64,000 nucleotides of DNA from Paenibacillus sp. J45TS6 (GTDB lineage: Bacteria > Bacillota > Bacilli > Paenibacillales > Paenibacillaceae): positions 1 to 64,000 of the forward strand of contig NZ_BOSJ01000018.1 in the NCBI RefSeq assembly GCF_018403285.1, in the 5' to 3' direction. The notes beneath the pieces are model-generated. The model searched no databases. It was given only the letters and a program-made list of their open reading frames with translations, and was not told the origin of the DNA. Shown here piece after piece: positions 1 to 8,472 of this stretch. A program made the position numbers and the translations under genes. Within the stretch, counting starts at the first letter, position 1, and each line of letters opens with the position of its first letter.

Positions 1-48
1 CATTTGTCTTTTGAAATCTGCTGTGAATGTGCGTCTTTGCTTTGGCAT
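1..48 (-). CDS. IS3-family transposase OrfA, N-terminal 16 codons only
   Basis: Sixteen in-frame codons from an ATG preceded by AGGAG encode MPKQRRTFTADFKRQM. The KxRRTFTxDFK pattern is the usual opening of the helix-turn-helix OrfA protein of IS3-family elements, which binds the terminal repeats and is fused to OrfB by programmed frameshifting to make the active transposase. Only the beginning is visible because the gene runs off the left edge, so the presence of orfB and the intactness of the element cannot be judged. Confidence 0.6.
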   Translation of the reverse strand, partial: MPKQRRTFTADFKRQM

Positions 49-126
49 AGTAGATCCGCTCCTAATCGTATTCTCTTCATTCTACTAGCCCTTAATTTTT
101 CTGTCCAACTAAGTGTAGACGATCCA
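1..126 (-). mobile_element. End of an IS3-family insertion sequence (cut by window edge)
   Basis: Read on the minus strand, the DNA begins TGGATCGTCTACACTTAG and continues GTTGGACA, which looks like the TG-starting, GTTGGACA-containing terminal repeat of IS3/IS150-type elements. It is followed by a ribosome binding site (AGGAG) and the first codons of an OrfA-like transposase subunit. The boundary at 126 is inferred from the TG...CA rule; the other end and any 3-4 bp target duplication lie outside the window. The element separates a small gene (127-533) from its upstream part. Confidence 0.6.
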
Positions 127-533
127 CTTACGGTATTTTTATAACTGAAGAGATTGATGATTTTACAGTTTCAGTTTATTGGTGGTTGTACTATTTTTTA
201 GAAGCCGTAAGACTTCTGAAAACGGAGAGATATGTTTTAATAAGTGATATCGAAAAATCTAATATATGGATTGAACTAAAAATGGAAAAAGATATAGTGG
301 AGATAAGTAAGGTATCTGCTGATAAACCTGAAGGAAGTGGAGCAATAGAAACGAAAAAAGTGCCAAATTTAACATATCCGTATTGGAAAGAAAAAAGAGT
401 TATTTATGAGGACTTGAAAAAAGAAGTAATAGATAAAACTAAGCTATATGTGGAAGAGTTAAAAGTATTAAATAATGAAAGTAATAAAGAAATTTTGAAA
501 ATGGAAAAATTAATTCTAGAGATTGAAAAATAA
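127..533 (+). pseudogene. 3' part of a small unknown gene truncated by the IS element
   Basis: The reading frame is open from inside the IS end (stop at 93-95) through to 533, and the natural-looking protein sequence starts immediately after the IS boundary (FITEEIDDFTVSVYWW...). This suggests the original start codon lay upstream and was separated by the insertion. A TTG at 186 could in principle start a 115-aa product, but no ribosome binding site precedes it. The protein is acidic/lysine-rich, has an aromatic N-terminal segment and a predicted helical, possibly coiled C-terminus, and no recognised domain. It resembles in style the small immunity-like proteins of Bacillales, but this is only an impression. 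The local DNA is more AT-rich than its neighbours. Confidence 0.55.
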
Positions 534-601
534 AGAGGGAATTTATATAGAATGACCGAAAGATAGCGAAACCAATGAGATTCTAGCCTAAGACTACATG
601 A

Positions 602-643
602 AAAAACTCTTTCCAAGCAAATAACGTGGAAAGAGTTTTTCTT
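602..643. terminator. Bidirectional hairpin terminator
   Basis: AAACTCTTTCC and GGAAAGAGTTT form an 11-bp stem flanked by A and T runs. It sits between the truncated plus-strand gene and the convergent chemoreceptor gene and could serve both. Confidence 0.75.
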
Positions 644-657
644 ATTCATCAACACAC

Positions 658-2103
658 TTATCCGTGCAAAACCTTATTCAAACTTTGAGTCGTTTCATTG
701 AGCTTTACAATACTCTCCACCATATTAGTAACTCGTTCCTGCTGCAATTCAGCGCTGGCAAGTACTTCTTCTACAGAAGCAGCGGATTGCTCCGTCACAG
801 AGGATACTGAATTTAGTTCGTCATTAATTCGAGCAGAAGCCTCTTGCAGCTGACTATTGAGATTTTGCAGGTGAACTGCTTGCTCCATCACTTCGGTAGT
901 GTTGAGGTCAATATTCGTGAAAAGTGCTTCAATAATATCAGTAGAAGTCGCTCCTGCCATCGATGCTTCTTTGCCTTCAGAAATACGTATGGCTGCACTG
1001 CTTACATCTTTCTGAATGGAGGACAAAATTTCGGCAATATCGGCTGATGACTGCTGGGTAGACTGGGCTAACTTACGAATTTCAGTAGCAACAACGGCAA
1101 AGCCCTGTCCATGTTCACCTGCACGTGCAGCTTCAATAGATGCGTTTAGAGAGAGCAGGTTCGTTTGTGTACTGATCTCCTGAATAGCGGTGAGAATCCC
1201 GCCAATTTTCTTGTTTTCATTATTTACTTTTTCAATTATTTGCGTTGTATCTTCGACGATTTCAGACACGAGGTGAATTAAAGAACTAAGTTCAGCAACC
1301 TGAATCTTTCCATCCCTCGTTAACTCCACGGCTTTATGAGCCCGGTCACTTGTGGTGTTTGAAGCATCAGATGTTCTTTGCACGGATTCATTTAATTCAT
1401 GCATTGCAGTACTAATGTCAGATACACTACCTGCTTGAGATTCCATTCCCGTTGATATTTCTTGAAAAGCAAGCAGCACCTCATTATTAATCTTTCCTGC
1501 CATATTCGCATTTCCATTAAGCTCTGTTCCCGACGTAGTGATTACGTTAGATACTTGCCGTACTTCGGTCATGAGCAGTTCCATCTTTTGTCTTGCCTGT
1601 TCCGATTCTTGCATGCTATATCTCATATTTTTCAGCAATCGTTTTCCAATGGTGCTTTGTCCGAGAAGGGTAAGCCAAGTGACTAAATAATAAGCGTTGA
1701 TACCTAGTGTATTTTCGCCAACATAGATGGCAAAGCAGAAATAGATGAGTACAGCGAGTCCAATGATTCCGTTGAGAAGCAGTGGCTTCATATCCATATA
1801 AAGAGAGGTGAGAACTAGTCCGAGCAACAGAATGACATAATCTCCGGGAGATTTACTTGCATACATGAAGGTAAAACAAATCACATTAAATCCAACAGCG
1901 ACAAAATACATCGTCTGATTTATATACCACTTCTTTAGATAGAACAGGGTGCATACGGCTGCTACGGGAATGGCTGTGCACAGGATCGCGAGAATGATAT
2001 CCAAACTTCGGTAACTTGCGGCGAGCCCAAGAGCAGTGCAAATCCATAACAACCTAACCATAAGTCCATTTCTTTTATGCAATTCACTTAATTCTTGCGT
2101 CAT
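658..2103 (-). CDS. Methyl-accepting chemotaxis protein with six-helix membrane sensor
   Basis: A 481-aa chemoreceptor-like protein. The N-terminal ~155 residues hold about six hydrophobic helices with very short loops, so there is no large periplasmic-type sensor domain and no clear HAMP. The rest is a long helical methyl-accepting signalling domain with the conserved hairpin-tip motif [15 protein letters not shown] (about residues 320-335), which contacts CheA and CheW. The membrane part probably senses something within or close to the membrane. The start is set at the ATG preceded by GGGAGG at 8-nt spacing; a GTG 45 nt upstream has no ribosome binding site. No other chemotaxis genes are nearby, as is usual for orphan receptors. 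A possible sigma-D-type promoter lies upstream. Confidence 0.9.
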   Translation of the reverse strand: MTQELSELHKRNGLMVRLLWICTALGLAASYRSLDIILAILCTAIPVAAVCTLFYLKKWYINQTMYFVAVGFNVICFTFMYASKSPGDYVILLLGLVLTSLYMDMKPLLLNGIIGLAVLIYFCFAIYVGENTLGINAYYLVTWLTLLGQSTIGKRLLKNMRYSMQESEQARQKMELLMTEVRQVSNVITTSGTELNGNANMAGKINNEVLLAFQEISTGMESQAGSVSDISTAMHELNESVQRTSDASNTTSDRAHKAVELTRDGKIQVAELSSLIHLVSEIVEDTTQIIEKVNNENKKIGGILTAIQEISTQTNLLSLNASIEAARAGEHGQGFAVVATEIRKLAQSTQQSSADIAEILSSIQKDVSSAAIRISEGKEASMAGATSTDIIEALFTNIDLNTTEVMEQAVHLQNLNSQLQEASARINDELNSVSSVTEQSAASVEEVLASAELQQERVTNMVESIVKLNETTQSLNKVLHG

Positions 2104-2254
2104 TTCTTTTTCCTCCCGCGTTAGGTGATGATTTATATTAGGGACCACTTGTTATAGAAATGTTCCTGCAACGTTTACGCGTTAGTTTCGCTCTTGTGAA
2201 AGGTTCGCCATATTCGTAGGTAAAACGAACTCTATAATAAAGGCCTATATTACT

Positions 2255-2282
2255 ATATCGTCTAATTCACCCTCACATCTTA
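2255..2282 (-). promoter_or_regulatory. Candidate sigma-D (motility) promoter for the chemoreceptor gene
   Basis: On the minus strand TAAG, a 16-nt spacer, then GACGATAT. The B. subtilis sigma-D consensus is TAAA-N14..16-GCCGATAT, so two bases differ. It points into the chemoreceptor gene, with a leader of roughly 145 nt, and motility sigma control is the norm for such genes. The rest of the 310-nt gap to the next gene shows only AT-rich DNA and the terminator noted separately. Confidence 0.4.
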
Positions 2283-2354
2283 GTGTTAAAATTTAACTCT
2301 GCAATGAGATTTTATATAGAGGAATGAGTAATTAAAATCCTTCTATGTATGTAT

Positions 2355-2398
2355 GCAAAAAAACACCCAGCCCATTAATTCTAAAGGGTTAGGTGTAT
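2355..2398 (-). terminator. Terminator of the DUF4097-like lipoprotein gene
   Basis: On the minus strand, ACACC...AACCC and GGG...GGTGT pair around an AT-rich loop and are followed by seven T residues, just after the stop codon of the lipoprotein gene. Confidence 0.65.
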
Positions 2399-2413
2399 AA
2401 CGAATTATATATT

Positions 2414-3232
2414 TTACTGATATACTCGGACAATTCCTGCTCCTGTTACGAGTCTTGCCTCATTAGCTCCGCTGCCGAAGGTATGGTCCGGTTCAGATGA
2501 CTCTGTTTGTTCGATCACTTCTCCAAGTAGTTCAAGTTTGCCAGAACCCGTTCCGGCAAGGAAGGTAAATGCTTCTGGGGTATCTGTTTGGAAAAAGATA
2601 TCGCCTGCACCCGATTCGGCGTTCAGCTGACTTGTACTCACTTGTTTCATATCAAGGTTACCTGCATCCGTTTTGATCTCCATCGTTTTGGTGTTTAACC
2701 GTTCCACAGTAATATTACCGCTTTGTGTAATGAGTGAAATATGTTCATATGTTTTTTCAGGAATAATAAGCGTGAGATTGAGTTTTACATTATTTGGATT
2801 CGCACCTGTATGATTGGTATTGGCATCGATGTCACCCGGTACTCGTACCTCTGCAATCAGCGTTTGGCTGTTCGTTGACAGAACTAGTTCGGGGGCAGTC
2901 TCTGCATTTATCTCTTCATTATTTAGTGTAGCTGTAATATGGTCCGTATTCTGCTCCGTTTTGATGAAAATATTACCTGTGTAATGCTGACTTACTTCAA
3001 TTGAATGAATATCTGCAGCATTTAATTCTTTGGTATACGTACTTCGTCCAGCAGCTGAAGTGGAGGGAGGATTCACAGTGTTATCCTGATTTGAATCTTG
3101 GCTTGGATGAACAGTTGTATCATTTTGAACGGAAGAGTCGTTCTGAATAGGAGAATTGTCATCATTATTCTCTTTACCGCAGGCACTAAGGAGCAGTATT
3201 GTGGCGAATAGGATAAAAAATAGTTTTTTCAT
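2414..3232 (-). CDS. Lipoprotein with DUF4097-like beta-strand repeats
   Basis: A 272-aa exported lipoprotein. The signal peptide ends in the lipobox LLSAC (lipidated Cys18), followed by a low-complexity linker rich in Asn, Asp, Gln and Ser (about 19-60). The remainder is a repetitive beta-strand domain with alternating NIFIKTEQN, NITVERLN, NLDMKQVS and DIFFQTDT segments, typical of the DUF4097 / head-GIN 'adhesin-like' beta-helix proteins. In other Firmicutes these domains often accompany envelope-stress regulators, but no such regulator is adjacent here. It acts on the outer face of the membrane; its ligand is unknown. The gene stands alone and is divergent from the membrane protein gene at 3460. 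Confidence 0.75.
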   Translation of the reverse strand: MKKLFFILFATILLLSACGKENNDDNSPIQNDSSVQNDTTVHPSQDSNQDNTVNPPSTSAAGRSTYTKELNAADIHSIEVSQHYTGNIFIKTEQNTDHITATLNNEEINAETAPELVLSTNSQTLIAEVRVPGDIDANTNHTGANPNNVKLNLTLIIPEKTYEHISLITQSGNITVERLNTKTMEIKTDAGNLDMKQVSTSQLNAESGAGDIFFQTDTPEAFTFLAGTGSGKLELLGEVIEQTESSEPDHTFGSGANEARLVTGAGIVRVYQ

Positions 3233-3349
3233 ATCACTTCACTCATTTCGTATGTAATTAGTTGGGACTCATTGTTTATATCTATCAATCTATACCCATA
3301 AACGACCGATTTGATTGGCTGTACCTACCTATATGCAGCTACTAAAGAT

Positions 3350-3379
3350 AAACGCCCCGTTTTGCAAGGGTGTTTTTTT
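3350..3379 (+). terminator. Orphan terminator-like hairpin in a divergent gap
   Basis: ACGCCC and GGGTGT pair with one G-T across a short loop, followed by seven T residues on the plus strand. No plus-strand gene ends upstream; the gene to the left points away. It precedes the gene at 3460 and could be an attenuator of its transcript or a relic of a lost gene. Confidence 0.5.
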
Positions 3380-3459
3380 GTGGGTTTAAATTCCAAACCA
3401 ACAATATAAATGTATAATAATGGAATATGAGACTGAGATCAGGAAAGGAGAGGGATCGT

Positions 3460-4326
3460 ATGGTACAGCAGAATGAAGAGAGGCCTGAGCAGCCTGGTAA
3501 AACCATACCGAAAAAGGTTGAACCGGTAACGGTCAGTGAACTATTTACCTTGGGGCGAAAACCAGCAGAAGATTTGGTATATCTCTTGTTTTGGACTGGA
3601 ATGATTGGGGTTTTATACAATGCTTTTGTATTCGGAAAATATATCTCAGTGACCTTCTCCCTCATGAATACACTTTCAAGTGATTTCTATGAAACTACGA
3701 CTACAGGGGGAGATCATGTTCTTCTTGGTTTTGTTGCAGGTGCAATTGGTTTTGGTGTTCTGTTCGTCCTATGGAAAGTATGTTGTGAACTGCTGCTCCT
3801 TATATTCAAGTCTCTTCAGAAATATGTAGGATCGAATTTGAAAATGAGAGGTCTTAGTTTACTAATCATTTTGGTATTTTTGACCACGGCATGCAGTAAT
3901 CACACATTACCAAAGGTAGACTCCCCAGCTGGTGAATTTCTAATAGAACAAGGTTATGAAATCATTCAGCAAGAAGACATAGTTTATGAACATAGGCTTG
4001 AAAAAAAAGACCTGACGCAACTGCCGCATCAAATGTACTGGAGTGTTCAATCTGTCGATGCTGCTTCGTATATAGGAAAAATCATTTACACCACTACGTT
4101 TTATGTTAAGAATCATCCGTTAGATCAAGCTCCCTCTAACCTTAAGGGCCAGACAATCGTATATGTAATGCAGACGGAGAATGAGGTGATTGGTGGGTAC
4201 AGCCTACCTGACCTTGATGATCCTACAGATGGCTGGGTGTATTCACTAGATGGACGGACACTGGAGGAGTTCTCGGGGATGGACTTTGGAACATGGAGAC
4301 AACAGTGGGACAGCAAGTACAAGTGA
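3460..4326 (+). CDS. Membrane protein fused to a DUF4830-like lipoprotein module
   Basis: The start is the ATG preceded by AAAGGAGAGGG. The 288-aa product has two different halves. Residues 1-125 contain a Pro/Glu-rich tail and two strong membrane helices (about 35-59 and 86-116). From residue 129 (an internal ATG at 3844) there is what looks like a complete lipoprotein signal peptide, MRGLSLLIILVFLTTAC, followed by a soluble C-terminal domain (about 160-288) that recalls the small Bacillales DUF4830 lipoproteins. Either two genes have become fused, or a second protein starts internally; the region before 3844 has only a weak ribosome binding site (AGGATCG). Function unknown. Confidence 0.6.
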   Translation: MVQQNEERPEQPGKTIPKKVEPVTVSELFTLGRKPAEDLVYLLFWTGMIGVLYNAFVFGKYISVTFSLMNTLSSDFYETTTTGGDHVLLGFVAGAIGFGVLFVLWKVCCELLLLIFKSLQKYVGSNLKMRGLSLLIILVFLTTACSNHTLPKVDSPAGEFLIEQGYEIIQQEDIVYEHRLEKKDLTQLPHQMYWSVQSVDAASYIGKIIYTTTFYVKNHPLDQAPSNLKGQTIVYVMQTENEVIGGYSLPDLDDPTDGWVYSLDGRTLEEFSGMDFGTWRQQWDSKYK

Positions 4327-4371
4327 CTACTATTAAATACGCTCTGCGTAGATGTAAAGGATGGCCTACCT

Positions 4372-4859
4372 ATGAACCATTTGAAATTTATACCGATGAG
4401 CCAAAAGCACGCAAAAACCATCGCCACATGGACATACCCTGAACCTTATTCGCTATACAACATGGATGACGATGAAGAGACTATAGAGGAACTAACGGAG
4501 GGGAGTTACTATGCCGCACTTGATGAAGAAGAGCAACTTATCGGGTTTATTTGTATAGGAGAAGCGGCAAGGGTTCCGGGAGGATATGAAGCAGGAATTT
4601 ACAATAATGAACAGCAAATCGATATAGGTTTAGGGATGAGACCTGATCTGACAGGAAACGGGCAGGGTGGATTGTTTTTAAAAGAGAGCCTTTCATTTAT
4701 CCGTAATCTCTCGAATCATTCGTCATTACAGCTCGTTGTTGCCACATTCAATGAACGGGCAATGAACGGGCTATGAAAGTATATGAGCGAGCTGGATTTC
4801 GAGAGGGACAAACCTTCCTTAGCAGGGACAGGGAATTCATAGTGATGAACCAACGATAA
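4372..4859 (+). pseudogene. GNAT acetyltransferase gene frameshifted by an 11-bp duplication
   Basis: The open frame ends early at 4776 (134 aa), but the typical GNAT C-terminus (AMKVYERAGF, then ending VMNQR) continues in another frame to a stop at 4857-4859. The break coincides exactly with two adjacent copies of AATGAACGGGC at 4750-4760 and 4761-4771; with one copy removed the frame runs through to give a complete ~158-aa protein. The N-terminal part shows the family layout (YYAALDEEEQLIGFICIG and the acetyl-CoA loop region DLTGNGQG). The truncated product lacks the last helix and strand of the fold and is probably inactive. A reverting slip would restore it. Confidence 0.8.
4750..4771 (+). 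repeat. 11-bp perfect tandem duplication causing a frameshift
   Basis: AATGAACGGGC occurs twice back to back. Eleven is not a multiple of three, so the second copy shifts the frame of the acetyltransferase gene. Confidence 0.9.
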
Positions 4860-4865
4860 TTATAA

Positions 4866-4920
4866 AAAATAAAAAACTGCACCGCTTTATTAGGAGCGTC
4901 TAACATAGGGGTGCAGTTCA
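4866..4920 (-). terminator. Terminator of the RimJ/RimL-type acetyltransferase gene
   Basis: AACTGCACC and GGTGCAGTT form a 9-bp stem with a long loop; on the minus strand a T-rich tail follows. It lies downstream of the gene ending at 4995. On the plus strand the tail is poor, so the direction is probably minus. Confidence 0.65.
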
Positions 4921-4994
4921 AGTCATTGGTGACGGGTTCACTAAATACGGCTTTCCCATAATTGAGTTCTAGTTCTTTTTAGCGGGGGAAATCT

Positions 4995-5579
4995 TTAAAA
5001 TTCTTTCCCTCGTATTTTTGAGAAAACCATGGTGTCCGACAGCTCCCCATAGACATCCAGACTGTCTCCGCGTAGAATTCCTTCAAGGACAAAACCGTTC
5101 CGCTCGGCTACTCTCGCGCTTTTCCCATTCCTTGCATCACAGCGAATTTCGATCCGGTTAGCCGAGAGTTCACGAATTGCGTAGTTTGTTATGGCTTCTA
5201 CAGCTTCACTCATATAGCCTTGACCTGCATAGGAGCTTCTAAGCCAGTAACCAATTTCAAATTTGCGAACATCCCAGTCAATCCGGTGCAGTCCGCTGCT
5301 TCCGACCAATTGTCCATTTTCTTTGGAGAATAGCATAAGTCGTAAATCGGATCGCTTCAGAAATTTCAGATGTGCCTGCCTGATATTAATTTCCGAGTTC
5401 TCGGGAGTAAGCGAGTCATTCGCAAAAGGCATCCATGGACGCAGTTCTTCCATGCTCTCCTGAACGGCTTCATAGGAGGCAGCGCCATCCCCATATTTAG
5501 GCGCTCGGATGATCAGCCTTTTACTTTCAAAGGATTCTGGAATCGTAAGCATGATCTTTTCTGTAGTTTCATGGGTCAT
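4995..5579 (-). CDS. RimJ/RimL-family GNAT N-acetyltransferase
   Basis: A 194-aa cytoplasmic acetyltransferase of the type that transfers an acetyl group from acetyl-CoA to protein N-termini or small amines. Visible family landmarks are the opening ESKRLIIRAPKYGDG, the central strand KFEIGYWLRSSYAGQGYMSEA (the GQGYM loop contacts CoA) and the late segment RIEIRCDARNGKSARVAERNGF, which is near-diagnostic for the RimJ/RimL group. Length fits the family. Substrate cannot be told; homologues acetylate ribosomal proteins or act as detoxifying or immunity enzymes. It is a single gene with its own terminator, divergent from the gene at 5668. Confidence 0.85.
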   Translation of the reverse strand: MTHETTEKIMLTIPESFESKRLIIRAPKYGDGAASYEAVQESMEELRPWMPFANDSLTPENSEINIRQAHLKFLKRSDLRLMLFSKENGQLVGSSGLHRIDWDVRKFEIGYWLRSSYAGQGYMSEAVEAITNYAIRELSANRIEIRCDARNGKSARVAERNGFVLEGILRGDSLDVYGELSDTMVFSKIRGKEF

Positions 5580-5667
5580 ATTACTAGCCTCCAGTGGAAA
5601 AATTTCTCATAAACATAACATGAAATGTATTTTACTGGCAATTAAATTATTTAGGAGAGTTGATAAG

Positions 5668-6186
5668 TTGTATAAGTACGCAATTACAAAATATAATCCT
5701 CATTTCCGCGATGAAGAGGGAAGATATCTAAAGGAAGATTGGATTGCTATTAGTGACATAGGTAAGTTGTTTGATGGTGAGATGCTGACAGCTGACCATT
5801 ATATGAAAATAGAAGACAGTTATATTCAAGCCATACAGATGGTTATGGAATATATGAAAATACCATTTTTGTTGGTTAATCAAGTCGAGAGAAGTTTTTC
5901 TTACGATACTTTTATGGAAATGAATGAACGATATCGTGAACTCTATTCTAAGGAATTACTAGAAACTTATACCCATATAAAAGACTTAGATGAGCTTGAT
6001 AAAGAGCAGGTGGGTTCTTTTTGTAGATTAGTTTTGCGTGAAGATATGTGGGCTAAAGTATATTATCCTAGAAGAATGAAGGTTTTTATCGGGTATGACT
6101 ATCTGATGGGAGTTCATACCTCAAAGTCGATTGAGACTATAATTCCGTTAATCGAGCAACTGGGATTGTTTGTTGAAGAACACTAA
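5668..6186 (+). CDS. Conserved hypothetical protein (Bacillales)
   Basis: I do not recognise a named family. The longest frame starts at 5509, but that overlaps the divergent acetyltransferase gene and has no start signal. The TTG at 5668, preceded by AGGAGA at 9-nt spacing, gives a 172-aa soluble protein opening LYKYAITKYNPHFRDEEG. It is rich in Tyr, Glu and Lys, with no signal peptide, membrane helix or cysteine pattern. Sections such as FCRLVLREDMWAKVYYP and KVFIGYDYLM look well structured. Proteins of this style are frequent as single genes in Bacillus and Paenibacillus, sometimes close to toxin-immunity sets; that link is a guess. Confidence 0.7.
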   Translation: MYKYAITKYNPHFRDEEGRYLKEDWIAISDIGKLFDGEMLTADHYMKIEDSYIQAIQMVMEYMKIPFLLVNQVERSFSYDTFMEMNERYRELYSKELLETYTHIKDLDELDKEQVGSFCRLVLREDMWAKVYYPRRMKVFIGYDYLMGVHTSKSIETIIPLIEQLGLFVEEH

Positions 6187-6277
6187 CCTTTTTAATAACT
6201 TGAGGGCAGGCAAAACCATGTATCAAATCAAATCACTTCATTCGTTAGATTCACCCGGTGTATTACATAACCAAAGC

Positions 6278-6324
6278 AAAGTAACCCACTCGCTAGTTTT
6301 CACTGGAGTAGGTTACTTTTTTTC
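6278..6324 (+). terminator. Terminator after the 172-aa unknown gene
   Basis: AAAGTAACC and GGTTACTTT form a stem around a 20-nt loop and end in a T run on the plus strand. Confidence 0.75.
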
Positions 6325-6365
6325 TGAATACAATGCTAATTCAAACGCACTTTGTGCAGATCTAC

Positions 6366-7337
6366 CTAAATACGATACGTCGCAAAAGGTTTAGCATGAA
6401 TAAACGGCTCACTGATCTGATCCAGCTCAGCACCGAGATCTGAATTCATATCAATCTCAAGGCTCTTGATATTATCGTCTAGCTGCTCTGTCTTTGTCGC
6501 ACCTACGATAACCGTCGATACTGCTGGGCGGTTCATGAGCCACGCAACGGATAGAGCACTTGGGGAATAGCCGTGGGAAGCGGCAAGATCACTTACCTTA
6601 CGTCCAAGCTCCAAATTATGCTCTTCTAAGAACCGGTTGAAGTTCGGATCCGTCTCGGCACGGGAACCAGCTGGAGCATTGTTTTTGCTTGTATATTTCC
6701 CTGTTAGAATTCCCCCTGCAAGCGGGAAGTAAGGGATAATACCGACACCTTGGTCAAGACACATCGGTACGAGTTCAAGTTCGGGTGTACGATCTGCCAG
6801 GGAATAACTCGTCTGAGTAGATACATAGCGCACATAATTTCGCATTTCGCTAATGCCGAGTGCCTTCATGATCTCCCAAGCAGCATAGTTAGAAGCGCCG
6901 ATGTAGCGTACTTTACCGGAACGTACCATGTCGTCGAGTGCCCGGAGGGTTTCTTCTAAAGGTGTATTAGGATCAAAGGTATGAATCTGATAGAGATCCA
7001 CATAATCGGTTTGGAGTCGTCTCAGGCTGTTCTCCAGTTCAAGCTGCAGGTGATAGCGGGAAGATCCACGCCCGTTAGGTTTATCGTCTTTGACAAGACC
7101 TGCTTTTGTAGCGAGTACGACTTGATCTCGCTTCCCTTGCAGGGCATGTCCAATGATTCGTTCTGATTCGGTTCCTGCATAAATATTGGCTGTATCAATA
7201 AAGTTGATACCATGATCGATGGCGTGATGGAGAATACGGGCAGAGGTTTGCTCATCCGCTCTCTTACCAAAAGAATTCGTGCCAAGTCCAAGCTGAGAGA
7301 CTTGAAGTCCACTTTGACCTAGATAGTTATATTTCAT
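6366..7337 (-). CDS. Aldo/keto reductase
   Basis: A 323-aa NADP(H)-dependent oxidoreductase of the aldo/keto reductase TIM-barrel family, close in look to the potassium-channel beta-subunit / YccK-like group. The catalytic tetrad can be seen: Asp and Tyr in FIDTANIYAG, Lys in LATKAGLV and His in YQIHTFDP. The C-terminal NADP-binding part has VSTVIVGATKTEQLDDNI. The ATG at 7337, preceded by AAAGGGG, is chosen because it begins with the family's MKYNYLGQSGLQVS; a longer frame to 7463 adds a hydrophobic stretch with no family support. Substrate unknown. Single gene. Confidence 0.9.
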   Translation of the reverse strand: MKYNYLGQSGLQVSQLGLGTNSFGKRADEQTSARILHHAIDHGINFIDTANIYAGTESERIIGHALQGKRDQVVLATKAGLVKDDKPNGRGSSRYHLQLELENSLRRLQTDYVDLYQIHTFDPNTPLEETLRALDDMVRSGKVRYIGASNYAAWEIMKALGISEMRNYVRYVSTQTSYSLADRTPELELVPMCLDQGVGIIPYFPLAGGILTGKYTSKNNAPAGSRAETDPNFNRFLEEHNLELGRKVSDLAASHGYSPSALSVAWLMNRPAVSTVIVGATKTEQLDDNIKSLEIDMNSDLGAELDQISEPFIHAKPFATYRI

Positions 7338-7562
7338 TAGAAAAATGCCCCTTTCAAGATCTTCGGTAGGATTAGTCAGAAATGATCTATAGACATTAAG
7401 TATATTATTTCCAGAGAACGAGAGCAAAAGAGGTAAGAAGAATAGAGGGAAATAAACCCTCATTTATAGGAGGAAGAAGCTCTTTAATAGAGTCCACTTA
7501 TGAATTGATTCAGTAGATTATTGGTTTTTAGTATGGTAATGGAAAAATAGGAGGGTGTATGT

Positions 7563-7754
7563 ATGATAATCGTAATTCCCTTACTTATTTTATTTTTAAC
7601 TATGGGCATCAATTTCCTTGTGAAGTCGAAAAAGGATTCTTCAAATAAAGGCTTCTATGAATGGATAGGAATTTCTTTAATTGTAATGGTCATCTTTTTT
7701 GTTCTGCTTTCTTCCTATCAATTCATTGCTCCGGATGATCATATAGGACATTAG
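7563..7754 (+). CDS. Small two-helix membrane protein
   Basis: A 63-aa protein preceded by a strong GGAGG site. It has two hydrophobic helices (about residues 1-20 and 34-53) linked by a basic, Ser/Lys-rich loop (KSKKDSSNK), and ends in a short His/Asp tail. No family is recognised. Good start signal, codon use like its neighbours and an isolated position with a following terminator support a real gene. Confidence 0.6.
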   Translation: MIIVIPLLILFLTMGINFLVKSKKDSSNKGFYEWIGISLIVMVIFFVLLSSYQFIAPDDHIGH

Positions 7755-7817
7755 CAGCTACCAGCATCTTTAAGTGGAGTAATCAATATTTTGAAATGAA
7801 GAAATTCTTACAAATAA

Positions 7818-7860
7818 GGTAAGCCCCCGATCATTTATGACTGGGGACTTACCTATTTAT
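7818..7860. terminator. Shared bidirectional terminator
   Basis: GGTAAGCCCC and GGGGACTTACC pair around an AT-rich loop with AT-rich flanks on both sides. It lies between the convergent small membrane protein gene and the NTF2-like gene. Confidence 0.7.
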
Positions 7861-7880
7861 TTTATATCTAGCTTGATGAA

Positions 7881-8216
7881 TTAACCGATAAAACGTACAT
7901 GTGTGATCAGACCATCTTCAACACGATAGACAGGAACAGCATACAGCAGATCTGTTCTTCCGCTATGTCCGCTGACTTCTTCATGATCAATGACATAAGG
8001 ACCGTTTACAATCCGAGTCAGAATCTTCGCATGTAGCTCAGGACTTACTTCAAATGTCTTCGTATATCTAGCGCGAATCTCTTCTCTGTTCGTTTGTTGT
8101 ACGTTGCCTGCAGCATCTTCAATAACACAATCAGGATGATAAGTACGGAGCAATGCTTCAATATCACGTGCATTGTAAGCTTCAAGCTGAGCATCAATAA
8201 CTTGGGTGATAGACAT
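7881..8216 (-). CDS. NTF2-like / SnoaL-like steroid-isomerase-fold protein
   Basis: A 111-aa single-domain protein of the NTF2-like cone fold. The pattern VIDAQLEAYNARDIEALLRTYHPDCVIED, followed by a curved sheet ending YAVPVYRVEDGLITHVRFIG, is the standard signature of small SnoaL-like / ketosteroid isomerase-like proteins, which bind or isomerise small hydrophobic molecules. The first helix, the Asn-Ala-Arg-Asp turn and the final strand are all present, so it appears complete. No neighbour indicates the ligand. Confidence 0.8.
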   Translation of the reverse strand: MSITQVIDAQLEAYNARDIEALLRTYHPDCVIEDAAGNVQQTNREEIRARYTKTFEVSPELHAKILTRIVNGPYVIDHEEVSGHSGRTDLLYAVPVYRVEDGLITHVRFIG

Positions 8217-8472
8217 AGGTAAGTCTCCTTTACGTATGGGAAGATGGGTGGGGAAAAGATGAGTTCATTTGTTCAGAATATAACAATTTTTACCACATCA
8301 ATCAACTACTATTTTAAAGCAGTAAAGTTAGTGGCGAAAAACTTCCTAATCTTTTCATTCTTCTTCGTAGTCTCATGCTAATATGGACATTAGAGGTGTA
8401 GTGTATTAATGACATTCAGCTTTATGAAAATACTTCGCAGACATAAGGACAATAATAAGGAGCTGGATTTAC

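Noticed and set aside
3342-3665. 107-codon minus-strand frame over the divergent gap and gene at 3460
   Set aside because: Overlaps the terminator-like hairpin and the well-supported plus-strand start; no ribosome binding site.
4777-4859. Separate short gene after the broken acetyltransferase
   Set aside because: The sequence is the C-terminus of the same GNAT in a shifted frame, explained fully by the 11-bp duplication.
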